Position numbers and translations under genes: made by a program | Notes under the pieces: model-generated | What the model was told of the DNA's origin: nothing | Seen by the model: only the letters and a program-made list of their open reading frames with translations | Databases searched by the model: none | Shown: piece by piece, positions 17,195 to 27,748 of the stretch | Layout: every line of letters begins with the position of its first letter | How positions within the stretch are numbered: the stretch's first letter is position 1 | Origin: JASLDZ01 sp964244065 | GTDB taxonomy: Bacteria > Pseudomonadota > Alphaproteobacteria > Caulobacterales > Caulobacteraceae | DNA length: 64,000 nucleotides | NCBI GenBank assembly: GCA_964244065.1 | Contig: CAXTHH010000001.1 | Span: 248,001-312,000 of the forward strand | Direction of reading: 5' to 3'

Positions 17195-18885
17195 GCTTCG
17201 GCCACGCCGAAGTCGGAGGTGTCGCGGCCGGGGCCGCGGCGGGGGCCGCCGCGGATGGCGGCGGCGACGCGGTCCAGGAGCTCGGAGCGGCGATAGGGCT
17301 TGCCGATCACGTCCACCGTCTGGCGGCGCGGCTCGTGGCGGATCGCCAGCTCGTCGTTATAGCCGGTGGTCATCAGCACCGGGGTGTCGGGGCTGAGCTC
17401 GGCCACGCGGTCGGCCAGGGCCAGGCCGTTCAGGCCGCCGGGCATGACCACATCGGTGAACACCAGGGCGAACGGTTCGGGCGCGTCGCGCAGGCGCTGC
17501 ACCGCCTCCTCCGCGCTGTGCGCCAGGGTGACGCCGTAGCCCTGTTCGGACAGGGTCTCGGCGGCGAGCTGGGCGATGGCGGGTTCGTCGTCCACCACCA
17601 GGACGCGGCCGGCGGGGCTCGCCGCCTCCGCCGGGGCGGGGCGGGGCGCGGGCGACTCGGACGGGGCCTCCACGGCGACGGGGAACAGCATCCGTATGCG
17701 GGCTCCCGCGCCGGGCTCGGAGTCGATCTCCAGCCGGCCGCCGGACTGCTGGGCGAAGCCCTGCGCCATGGCCAGGCCCAGCCCCGTGCCCTGGCCGGCG
17801 GGCTTGGTGGTGAAGAAGGGCTCGGCTGCGCGCGCCCTCACCGCCGGCGGCATGCCCGGCCCGTCGTCCGACACCGTCAGGGCCACGTAGTCGCCGGGCG
17901 GCAGGTGGCGCGCCTCCGCATCGCCGTCCAGCCGCACGGGGCGGGTCTCCACCGTGATCTCGCCCTCGCCGCCCAGGGCGTCGCGCGCGTTGATGACGAG
18001 GTTCAGCAGCGCCATCTCCAGATGCACCGGGTCGAGCCGCACGTCGGGCAGGCGCCGCCGCAGGTCGAGCCGCAGCTCGGTGCGCGAGCCCACCGTGGCG
18101 TCGAGAAGCTCGCCGAAGGAGGAGATCAGGTCGGACAGGTTGACCGCCTTGGGCTCCAGCCGGCTGCGGCGCGCGAAGGCGAGGAGCTGGCGGGTCAGCT
18201 TGGCCCCCCGCTCTGCCGCCTGGCTGGCGGCGGCCAGGTAGCGCTGAGCGGCGGCCGGGTCGTCGGGCCGGGCGGCCAGCCGTTCCAGGCTGGCGGAGAT
18301 CACGTGCAGCAGGTTGTTGAAGTCGTGCGCCAGGCCGGCGGTGAGCTGGCCGATGGACTCCATCTTCTGCGCCTGCCGCAGCGCCTGCTCGCCTTCGCGC
18401 CGGCGCGAGACGTCCAGCTGACTGGCGAAGAAGTAGAGCAGCTTGCCGTCTGGATCGAACACCGGCCCGATGAACACCGCGTTCCAGAACGGCGAGCCGT
18501 TCCTCCGATAGTTCAGCATCTCCACGCTGACGGCGGTGCGCCTCGCCACGGCGTCGCGCAGTTCGCCCACCGTCTCGCGGCTGGTGTCCGGGCCCTGCAG
18601 GAAGCGGCAGTTGCGCCCCAGGATCTCCGGCAGCTCATAGCCGGTCAGGTCCAGGAAGGCGTTGTTGGCGAACACGATCGGGTTGTCGGGCTGGTTCGGG
18701 TCCGTGAGGACCATCGGCATCCGCGTCATCTCGATCGCGGCGAAGAACACGCCGCCGCGGTCGTCCAGCCCGGGCTCGGTGATGGTGGACTGGCGCCAGT
18801 GGCGCATGCTGGGACGGCCGACCGGTTCGTCGCCGGGATGGTCTACCGAGCCGCCGGAAGGCACGCCCGTCGCGTCGTCGCTCAT
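17191..18885 (-). CDS. LOV-domain hybrid histidine kinase with receiver
   Basis: 564 aa. The N-terminal PAS domain is a LOV photosensor: GRNCRFLQGPDTS places the flavin-bonding Cys near residue 92. Then comes a HisKA region with the H-box GLAHDFNNLLHVI (His about 188), an HATPase domain (NLVINARDAL, DDGPGMPP, GTGLGLAM), a Pro/Ala linker, and a receiver domain with the phospho-acceptor in LVFTDVVMPGG (about 477). So it should be a blue-light-responsive kinase that can phosphorylate its own receiver. No separate output regulator is adjacent. metH lies upstream on the same strand, 65 bases away. Confidence 0.92.
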   Translation of the reverse strand: MSDDATGVPSGGSVDHPGDEPVGRPSMRHWRQSTITEPGLDDRGGVFFAAIEMTRMPMVLTDPNQPDNPIVFANNAFLDLTGYELPEILGRNCRFLQGPDTSRETVGELRDAVARRTAVSVEMLNYRRNGSPFWNAVFIGPVFDPDGKLLYFFASQLDVSRRREGEQALRQAQKMESIGQLTAGLAHDFNNLLHVISASLERLAARPDDPAAAQRYLAAASQAAERGAKLTRQLLAFARRSRLEPKAVNLSDLISSFGELLDATVGSRTELRLDLRRRLPDVRLDPVHLEMALLNLVINARDALGGEGEITVETRPVRLDGDAEARHLPPGDYVALTVSDDGPGMPPAVRARAAEPFFTTKPAGQGTGLGLAMAQGFAQQSGGRLEIDSEPGAGARIRMLFPVAVEAPSESPAPRPAPAEAASPAGRVLVVDDEPAIAQLAAETLSEQGYGVTLAHSAEEAVQRLRDAPEPFALVFTDVVMPGGLNGLALADRVAELSPDTPVLMTTGYNDELAIRHEPRRQTVDVIGKPYRRSELLDRVAAAIRGGPRRGPGRDTSDFGVAEA

Positions 18886-18950
18886 GCGGCCGATATCGCC
18901 CTGTCTCGGGAGAACATCAACGGCCTGGCGTCGCGTCGGTTCACCCCCGC

Positions 18951-21635
<2,685 letters not shown>

Positions 21636-21657
21636 AAGCACGAACCTGAAACTGAAG

Positions 21658-21778
21658 CTCCGTCGTCCTCGGGCTTGACCCGAGGACCGGGCGGGGTGCG
21701 CCGCGCGGCTGGCGCCGCGTCCGCGGCTGCGCACGACCGCGGCTCGGCCCTCGGGTCAAGCCCGAGCGCGACGGAGGT
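21658..21778 (-). repeat. palindromic intergenic repeat, class B (CCTCGGGCTTGACCCGAGG)
   Basis: The element begins CTCCGTCGTCCTCGGGCTTG and ends with its near complement CCTCGGGTCAAGCCCGAGCG plus CGACGGAGG. Each arm contains its own short palindrome. Similar elements lie at 50757-50878 and 55038-55146. Here it separates ridA from the downstream metH half. Confidence 0.7.
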
Positions 21779-21794
21779 GGGAGGCGTCAACGGG

Positions 21795-22265
21795 TCAGCG
21801 CTTCACCTTGGCCGCGGTGAGCTCGATCTCCACCAGGGCGTTCGGCATGGCGAGGCCGGCGATCTGGACGGTGACGCGGCTGGGCTTGTTGGGCTGGGCG
21901 GGGGTGCCGAACACCTTCTGGTACTCGGCGTTCATGGCGGCGAAGTCCATGGCGCCGCCCTTGGCCGGGTCGCCGACCAGGTAGACCTTCACATTGACCA
22001 CGTCGGCGTAGTCGTAGCCCGCGCCCTTCAGCGCCACGCCCAGCTTGGCCAGCACGTCCGCCGTCTGCGGGCCCGTGCCGCCGGCCACGTTGGACGGGAT
22101 GCCCGACACGTAGAGCGTCGAGGCGCCGGGCGGCGCCTCCACCGAGCGGGCCAGGAAGCTCGTGGGCGGGGTCACGTCGCGCTTGATCTCCTGCGCGGCG
22201 GCCGGGAGGGCGGCGGTCAGCAGGGCAAGGCCGAGAACAAAGGCGGGCGTGCGCATGGGGATCAT
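21795..22265 (-). CDS. exported RidA-family imine deaminase
   Basis: 156 aa. Its ATG overlaps the amine oxidase stop (ATGA). A signal peptide (FVLGLALLTAALPAAAQE) is unusual, since RidA proteins are normally cytosolic. The core has VSGIPSN, GYDYADVVNVKVYLVG, and the active-site region PSRVTVQIAGLAMPNALVEIE, with the Arg and Glu expected in deaminating RidA members. RidA hydrolyses reactive imines/enamines, such as those made by amino acid oxidases, so pairing with the gene upstream is functionally coherent. Confidence 0.88.
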   Translation of the reverse strand: MIPMRTPAFVLGLALLTAALPAAAQEIKRDVTPPTSFLARSVEAPPGASTLYVSGIPSNVAGGTGPQTADVLAKLGVALKGAGYDYADVVNVKVYLVGDPAKGGAMDFAAMNAEYQKVFGTPAQPNKPSRVTVQIAGLAMPNALVEIELTAAKVKR

Positions 22266-23905
22266 CCTTGCTGGCGGACGGCGTCGACGGGGCGGCCGGC
22301 GCGGTGGCGCGCGTCCAGCGCCCTGACCGTGCGGTGGGCGGAGGCGAACGCGCCCTGCTGCCACGCGCCCACGTGGCTCAGGTGCTCGCCCGCGAACCAG
22401 AACGGCCCGTCGGCGTCGGACAGCAGGGCGTAGCCCGCCGGGTCCTGCTCGGCCAGGGCGCACTCGATGCCGTGGTTGAAGGGCACGTCCTTCCAGCTGA
22501 CGGTGACGGGCGCGCGCAGCTGGCCGCCCTGGCCGGGGTGCAGCGTCTCCACCGTGTCGCGGGCGTAGGCGAAGCGGCGCTCCAGGGGCAGGGCGCTGAA
22601 CCTGTCCGCCTGCTGGCCGAAGCTGTAGCCCGCCACCAGCACGCCCTCGTCGGCCATGAGGTCGTAGCTGGGGTACCAGGTGATGAAGGTGTCGCGGTTG
22701 GTGAAGCTCAGGCCGCCGTAGATCTCGTCGCGCCGCTCCCAGAAGCGCGGGGCCTGGAAGGCCACCTTCATGGCCGAGCCGTACTTCGCCTTGCCGGTCA
22801 CCGCCTTCCGGTCGGGGGAGAGGTCGTTGGGGATCTTGTCCAGCACGCACAGCGGGAGGGTGATCACCGCGTAGTCCGCCTCCAGCCGTTCCGCCTTGCC
22901 GCGCCGCTTGAACTCGACGGCGACGCCGGAGCCTCGGCGGGCGATGCGGGTGACCACCGCGCCCTTGCGCACGCTGCCGGGCGGCAGCGCCGCCTCCAGC
23001 GCGCGGGGGATGGCGTCCATGCCGCCCTTGGGCTGGAACATGGTCGCCTGCATGTCGATGTTCTCGTGGAAGCTGGCGGCGGCGCCCACGAAGGGATGGC
23101 TGCAGGCCTCCATGGGCAGCGGCTTGCGCGCCACCCCCACCTGGTCGCCCGCGCCCGGCCGCTGGGTGTAGCCGCTGGAGGGGCCGCCGCCGTAGGTGAC
23201 CGCGCCCGTCACCGTGGCCGGTGCGGTCGGCTCGCGCGCGCGGCGGGCGATGGCCTGCGCGCCCTCGGGCGAGAGGCCGCCGTAGGCCGCCACGCCCGCC
23301 ATCAGCTTGTCCCGGTCGTCGCGCGAGAACTCCTTGTCGAGCCCGCCGCCGCGGATGGCCTTGGCCATCAGCTCGGCGATGTGGCCGCGGGTGTCGTAGA
23401 TGGCCTGGCGCATCTGGATCGGCCGGCCGCCGTTCAGGTCGTCCGCTTGGATCAGCGCGCTGTCCGAGTGGTTGACCAGCACCTCCATGGGCACCTTCAG
23501 CTCTCGGCAGTAGCCGAGCACGGCCTCGTGGTGGCTGGGGATGCGGGCGGGGCCGGCGTTGAAATAGTGGCCGGGGGTGAAGCCGCAGGTCTGGGCGGGC
23601 GCGCCGTCCAGCTCCACCTTGTCGCCGCCGCGCACCGTCCAGTTGCGGCCGCCGACGCGCTCGCGCGCCTCCAGCACCGTCACCGTGTAGCCGGCGCGGG
23701 TCAGCTCGTACGCGACGGCGAGCCCCGCGACCCCCGCGCCCAGCACCAGCACGCGCGCGCCGCCTCCGGAGCCGCGGCCGAGCGCGGGCGCGCCGGCCCA
23801 GGCCTCCTCGCCCTCGATCACGCCCAGGGCGCGCGCGGCGACGTAGAGCCCGCCCGCGCCGCCCGCGCCCGCGAACGCCCGCAACACCTCTCGCCGTGAC
23901 GCCAT
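22262..23905 (-). CDS. exported flavin amine oxidase
   Basis: 547 aa. The N-terminus MASRREVLRAFAGAGGAGG is a plausible twin-arginine signal. The FAD site VLGAGVAGLAVAYELTRAG followed by VLEARERVGGRNWT is typical of monoamine/L-amino acid oxidases. Later features are NAGPARIPSHH and the C-terminal FAD-contact region WFAGEHLSHVGAWQQGA. It oxidises an amine or amino acid to an imine with H2O2. Coupled by four bases to exported ridA. Substrate cannot be assigned; the RIPSHH region resembles L-amino acid oxidases. Confidence 0.88.
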   Translation of the reverse strand: MASRREVLRAFAGAGGAGGLYVAARALGVIEGEEAWAGAPALGRGSGGGARVLVLGAGVAGLAVAYELTRAGYTVTVLEARERVGGRNWTVRGGDKVELDGAPAQTCGFTPGHYFNAGPARIPSHHEAVLGYCRELKVPMEVLVNHSDSALIQADDLNGGRPIQMRQAIYDTRGHIAELMAKAIRGGGLDKEFSRDDRDKLMAGVAAYGGLSPEGAQAIARRAREPTAPATVTGAVTYGGGPSSGYTQRPGAGDQVGVARKPLPMEACSHPFVGAAASFHENIDMQATMFQPKGGMDAIPRALEAALPPGSVRKGAVVTRIARRGSGVAVEFKRRGKAERLEADYAVITLPLCVLDKIPNDLSPDRKAVTGKAKYGSAMKVAFQAPRFWERRDEIYGGLSFTNRDTFITWYPSYDLMADEGVLVAGYSFGQQADRFSALPLERRFAYARDTVETLHPGQGGQLRAPVTVSWKDVPFNHGIECALAEQDPAGYALLSDADGPFWFAGEHLSHVGAWQQGAFASAHRTVRALDARHRAGRPVDAVRQQG

Positions 23906-24021
23906 GGCCTCGACTCCCCGCTTGCGGAGGGAGATCAGCGCGGCGCGGCGGCGCACGCCACGGCCACAGCGGCTCTGTGCTCGGCGAGAGCGCCCGGCGC
24001 CCAGCCGGCGGGCGGCGACGC

Positions 24022-24423
24022 TCACGCGCGCGGCTCGACGCGCTCGCGCCCGGCCAGCTGCAGCCGGCGGGAGATCAGCGCCTGCGGCAGCCCGGCGGCC
24101 AGCAGGCGCCGCCACTCGGGGGCGGAGCCCTCGCCGCGCGCCTGGAGCACGGCGGCGTAGAGCCCGAGCGTGGGCAGGCCCGCGCCGTCCAGCGCCTCGC
24201 GAAGGCCCTTCAGGTCGGGCCCGAGCGTGGCCTGCACCACGGCCAGCCCCGCCGCGTCCGCCTGCGGACCGAACCCGTTGCGCGCGGCGATCTGCAGGAA
24301 GGTGCGGCCGAGGGTGGCCGCCGCCGCGTCGCTGGCGGGCGCCTTGGCCAGCCGCGTGCGCAGCTGGCGCAGCGCCTCCGTCTCTACAGCGCTGAGCGAT
24401 TGAGGGTCGGCCACTATAGACAT
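24022..24423 (-). CDS. hypothetical protein
   Basis: 133 aa, wholly helical by appearance (ETEALRQLRTRLAKAP, GLREALDGAGLPTLGLYAAVLQARG). No signal, membrane segment or known motif. Its start overlaps the 3' end of the upstream gene by about 10 bases. Expression and function are uncertain, though length and composition fit a real high-GC gene. Confidence 0.5.
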   Translation of the reverse strand: MSIVADPQSLSAVETEALRQLRTRLAKAPASDAAAATLGRTFLQIAARNGFGPQADAAGLAVVQATLGPDLKGLREALDGAGLPTLGLYAAVLQARGEGSAPEWRRLLAAGLPQALISRRLQLAGRERVEPRA

Positions 24424-24839
24424 TCCCCGATCTCGGGGGAGGTGGCGCGCGCCCGAGGCGCGTGATGGAGGGGGCTTCGCCTGATCGATCTGTAGGGAAG
24501 AGGAGTTTGAGTAACCTCATCAACCAGTGTGACTACGCCCCCACGATAGGCGCAGCCAATGCTAGTTAAGATCTGGCGACGCTCTCCGGCGGAGAGTTGT
24601 TGAAAGCGCCGTCTATTAACCTGTAAAACCATTCCAACATCTGGCATCGAGTAAACCAAGGGCGGGTAGCTGATCTCGCGACCTACAAATTTCCTGAGCC
24701 GCTGGCGACACTCGCGAACCGTCGCGCGCTGTGTGGATGTTTCGAGCGACGCTGCGCCTACGTTCGGGGCGTTAAGGTAGCTTAGGCTGATGGTCACCAA
24801 GGTGACGGTTGCGAGCCGCCGCTGTGCTGGAGACATCAT
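24414..24839 (-). CDS. small exported hypothetical protein, low GC
   Basis: 141 aa from ATG 24839 (or 24836). A signal peptide (LATVTLVTISLSYLNAPNVGAA) precedes a region with two Cys (VRECRQRLRKF and TSIGCAYRGG) and PLVYSMPDVGMVLQVNRRRFQQL. One 60-base line here is only about 43% G+C, far below neighbours. The last 25 or so residues (SIRRSPLHHAPRA...) are read from a class D repeat, so the original end of the gene was probably replaced or extended. I recognise no family. Confidence 0.55.
   Translation of the reverse strand: MMSPAQRRLATVTLVTISLSYLNAPNVGAASLETSTQRATVRECRQRLRKFVGREISYPPLVYSMPDVGMVLQVNRRRFQQLSAGERRQILTSIGCAYRGGVVTLVDEVTQTPLPYRSIRRSPLHHAPRARATSPEIGECL
24424..24490 (-). repeat. 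partial palindromic repeat, class D, overlapping a gene end
   Basis: CCCCGATCTCGGGGGAGGTGG and GGCGCGTGATGGAGGGGGCTTC match the left half of class D elements such as the one at 3686. It forms the 3' end of the reading frame of the 141-aa exported protein. Confidence 0.5.
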
Positions 24840-24885
24840 GTCCCTGCCTTTCTGGCGTGCCGGAACCCCGGCGGCCAAATGCGCA

Positions 24886-25947
24886 TCACGCCAGCTCGAA
24901 CGGTTCGAGGCCGGACAGGCGCATGGCCGGCGGCCGCTGGGGCGGGACGCGGGGGCGCACGCCGGCGACGCCCTCGGCCACGCAGCGGATGTGGTCGGGG
25001 GTGGTGCCGCAACAGCCGCCGACGATGTTGACCAGCCCGTCCTGCGCCCACTCGGCCAGGGCGTGGCCCGTCTCGTGCGGCTCCTCGTCGTAGCCGCCAA
25101 AGGCGTTGGGCAGGCCGGCGTTGGGGTAGGCGCTGACCAGGGTGTCGGCCACGCGCGCCAGCTCGGCCACATGCGGGCGCATCAGCTCGTGGCCCAGGGC
25201 GCAATTGAAGCCCACGGCGAAGGGCTTGGCGTGGCGCACCGAGTTCCAGAACGCCTCCACCGTCTGGCCGGAGAGGGTGCGGCCCGAGCGGTCGGTGATG
25301 GTGCCGCTGATCCAGATGGGCAGGGGCTCCAGCCCGTCGTCCTCCAGGTCGAGGATGGCCTTGATCGCCGCCTTGCAGTTCAGCGTGTCGAACACCGTCT
25401 CGACCAGGAACAGGTCGACCCCGCCCTCGTGCAGGGCCACCACCTGCTCGCGATAGGTGTCGTACACCTGGGCGAAGGTGACGGCCCGGGCTCCGGGGTC
25501 GTTCACGTCCGGGCTGATGGACAGGGTGCGGTTGAGCGGGCCGACCGCGCCCGCGAGGAAGCGCGGCTTGCCTGGCTCGGCGGCGGTCCAGCGGTCGGCG
25601 CTCTCGCGGCCCAGGCGGGCGGCGGCGAGGTTGATCTCGCGCACCGAGCCTTCCAGGCCGTAGTCGGCCTGGCTGATGCCTGTGGCGTTGAAGGTGTTGG
25701 TCTCGCTGATATCCGCGCCCGCCGCGTAGTAGGCGTCGTGCAGCTTGGTCACGAGGTCCGGCCGGGTGAGGCACAGGAGGTCGTTGTCGCCTTTCAGCGG
25801 GTGGGCGTGGCCCTCGAACCCGCCGCGGCGGAAGTCGGCCTCCTCCAGCCCCTCGCGCTGGAACATGACGCCCCAGCTGCCGTCGAGCACCAGGATGCGC
25901 TCCCGGGCGATCTCGCGCAGGCGGGCGATGCGCTCGGCGCGGGTCAC
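24886..25947 (-). CDS. metH: methionine synthase, homocysteine S-methyltransferase half
   Basis: 353 aa from GTG 25947, overlapping the beta-lactamase stop (GTGA). It contains only the homocysteine-binding barrel: LDGSWGVMFQREGL, NTFNATGISQADY, and zinc-ligand Cys in GFNCALG and GGCCGTTPDHI. The pterin, cobalamin and activation domains are in the separate gene at 18951-21635. Together, 353 + 894 residues equal a standard MetH. It is the last gene of the operon led by the ArsR-methyltransferase fusion. Confidence 0.95.
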   Translation of the reverse strand: MTRAERIARLREIARERILVLDGSWGVMFQREGLEEADFRRGGFEGHAHPLKGDNDLLCLTRPDLVTKLHDAYYAAGADISETNTFNATGISQADYGLEGSVREINLAAARLGRESADRWTAAEPGKPRFLAGAVGPLNRTLSISPDVNDPGARAVTFAQVYDTYREQVVALHEGGVDLFLVETVFDTLNCKAAIKAILDLEDDGLEPLPIWISGTITDRSGRTLSGQTVEAFWNSVRHAKPFAVGFNCALGHELMRPHVAELARVADTLVSAYPNAGLPNAFGGYDEEPHETGHALAEWAQDGLVNIVGGCCGTTPDHIRCVAEGVAGVRPRVPPQRPPAMRLSGLEPFELA

Positions 25948-26789
25948 TTGGCGCTCGCCAGCTTGGCGGTCTGCGCCGCGAGCGCCTTGTCGAACGCGGC
26001 CTCGCTCGCCTCCGCCGAGCGCTTCAGCTCGCCGGGATCGACGAACGGGTTGGGCGCGCCCGGGGCGACCTTCGCCCGCTTGGCGTCCAGCCCGTAGAAC
26101 TCGGCGTGCGGGGCGAGGTGGATGTCCGCCGGCAGCGCCTTCAGGCGCGCGAAGGTGCGCCGGTAGTCGTCCACGATGCCCTGGTACTGCGGCCGGCCCA
26201 CCAGCCGATTCAACGCCACGCTGGAGGAGCATTCCAACGCGATCTTCAGCGGCTTGCCGCCCTCGCGCTCCGTCCAGGTCCAGGTGGTGCAGCCGGCGCT
26301 GTGGCCGGGGGTGAGCACCGCGGTCAGCCGGGCGCCGCCGAGCGCCACCACGTCGCCGTCGCGCAGCACGCGGTCGACCTTCACCGGCGGGAAGTCCAGA
26401 TCTTTGCGCTCCTCGCTGCCGGGATAGGTCCCCGTCTGCAGCGCGGCCACGTCCTGCGCCATGGCCGCGACCTTAGCGCCGGTCGATGTCTTCAGCGCGG
26501 CCAGCTCGCCCGAGTGGTCGAAGTGCGCGTGGGTGTTCAGGATCCACTTCACGTCGCGCGGCTTCACGCCGACCTGCGCGAGCGTCTTCAGGAGCTCGGG
26601 CGCATAGCCCGGCAGGCCGCCGTCGATCAGGATCGCGCCAGCGCGCGTCTTAATCACGAACACGCTCAGCGCCTGCGAGCCCACCTCCCAGGTGTTCCCG
26701 GCGATGTGCACGGGCGGGGCGGGCGTGCTCCAGCTCGGCGGGTCGAGGCCCGCGGGGGCGAGCGCCAGGGCGAAGAGGGTGGCGATCAC
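25944..26789 (-). CDS. subclass B3-type metallo-beta-lactamase, CAU-1-like
   Basis: 281 aa from GTG 26789, overlapping the metF stop (GTGA). A short hydrophobic N-terminus (IATLFALALAPAGL) may be a secretion signal. Zinc ligands of B3 enzymes are all visible: NTHAHFDHSG (about residues 84-93), TPGHSAGCTTW (about 162) and LAPHAEFYG (about 224). Similarity to the Caulobacter CAU-1 enzyme extends through NRLVGRPQYQGIVDDYR and APNPFVDPGEL, by memory. It may hydrolyse beta-lactams, or another amide or lactone substrate. It lies between metF and metH with overlapping codons on both sides, an odd place for a resistance gene. Confidence 0.88.
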   Translation of the reverse strand: MIATLFALALAPAGLDPPSWSTPAPPVHIAGNTWEVGSQALSVFVIKTRAGAILIDGGLPGYAPELLKTLAQVGVKPRDVKWILNTHAHFDHSGELAALKTSTGAKVAAMAQDVAALQTGTYPGSEERKDLDFPPVKVDRVLRDGDVVALGGARLTAVLTPGHSAGCTTWTWTEREGGKPLKIALECSSSVALNRLVGRPQYQGIVDDYRRTFARLKALPADIHLAPHAEFYGLDAKRAKVAPGAPNPFVDPGELKRSAEASEAAFDKALAAQTAKLASAK

Positions 26790-27739
26790 GCGTCGGCTCC
26801 CGTCCCGGCGACGCGGCCGCCCAGCACGCGGCAGATGGCGAACACCAGGTCGGCCCGGTTCAGGGTGTAGAAGTGGAAGTCGGCGAAGCCGCGCTCCTCC
26901 AGCTTGGCGCACATCTCGGCGGCCACCGAGCAGGCGATCAGCCGGCGCGTCTCCGGATCGTCGTCCAGCCCGTCGAACAGGCTGGCGAGCCAGGCCGGGA
27001 CGGAGGCGCCGCACGACGCGCACATGCGCTGCAGCCCCTTGAAGCTGGTCACCGGCATGATTCCGGGCAGGATGGGGATGTCGATCCCCGCCGCGCGCAC
27101 TTGGTCCACGAAGCGCAGGAAGGCGTCCACGTCGAAGAAGAACTGGCTGATCGCGCGGGTGGCGCCCGCGTCCACCTTGGCCTTGAGAACGTCGATGTCG
27201 TGCGCGTGGCTGGGGCTCTCGGGGTGGCGCTCGGGATAGACGCCGACGCTCACCTCGAACGGCGCGATGCGGGTGATGGCGCGGGTGAGCTCGGTGGCGT
27301 TGGCGTAGCCGTCGGCGCGCGGGGCGTAGACGCCGCCGATGCCGGCGCCGTCCGGCGGATCGCCGCGCAGGGCCACGATGTGGCGCACGCCCGCGTCCCA
27401 GTACTCGCGGATCACCGCGTCCACCTCCTCGCGGCCCGCGTCGACGCAGGTCAGGTGCGCGGCGGGCTTGAGGTCCGTCTCGGCCAGGATGCGGCTGACG
27501 GTGCGGTGCGTGCGCTCGCGCGTGGAGCCGCCGGCGCCGTAGGTCACCGACACGAACTCGGGGCTCAGCGGGGCCAGCCGCTCGATGGCGGCCCACAATT
27601 TCGTCTCCGCCTCCGCCGTCTTGGGCGGGAAGAACTCGAACGAGCAGGACAGCGCCCGCGCCCCGCGCCCGCCGGATCGGGCCACGGGGCCGAGACTGGT
27701 GCGGCGGTCGGGGAAGGGCAGGGGAGCGGCGGCGGGCAT
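26786..27739 (-). CDS. metF: 5,10-methylenetetrahydrofolate reductase
   Basis: 317 aa. It makes 5-methyl-THF, the methyl donor for MetH. Family marks are SCSFEFFPPKT, VSVTYGAGGSTRERT, HLTCVDAGR, IVALRGDPP, ISQFFFDVDAFLRFVD and PGIMPVTSF. The N-terminal 25 residues are extra and poorly conserved. It begins nine bases after the regulator gene and overlaps the beta-lactamase start by four bases, so the products are co-produced. Confidence 0.96.
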   Translation of the reverse strand: MPAAAPLPFPDRRTSLGPVARSGGRGARALSCSFEFFPPKTAEAETKLWAAIERLAPLSPEFVSVTYGAGGSTRERTHRTVSRILAETDLKPAAHLTCVDAGREEVDAVIREYWDAGVRHIVALRGDPPDGAGIGGVYAPRADGYANATELTRAITRIAPFEVSVGVYPERHPESPSHAHDIDVLKAKVDAGATRAISQFFFDVDAFLRFVDQVRAAGIDIPILPGIMPVTSFKGLQRMCASCGASVPAWLASLFDGLDDDPETRRLIACSVAAEMCAKLEERGFADFHFYTLNRADLVFAICRVLGGRVAGTGADA

Positions 27740-27748
27740 GGGACGATC

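Noticed and set aside
21636..21794. Possible SAM, SAH or cobalamin riboswitch before the metH half
   Set aside because: No conserved B12 box or SAM-riboswitch core; the gap holds a class B repeat.
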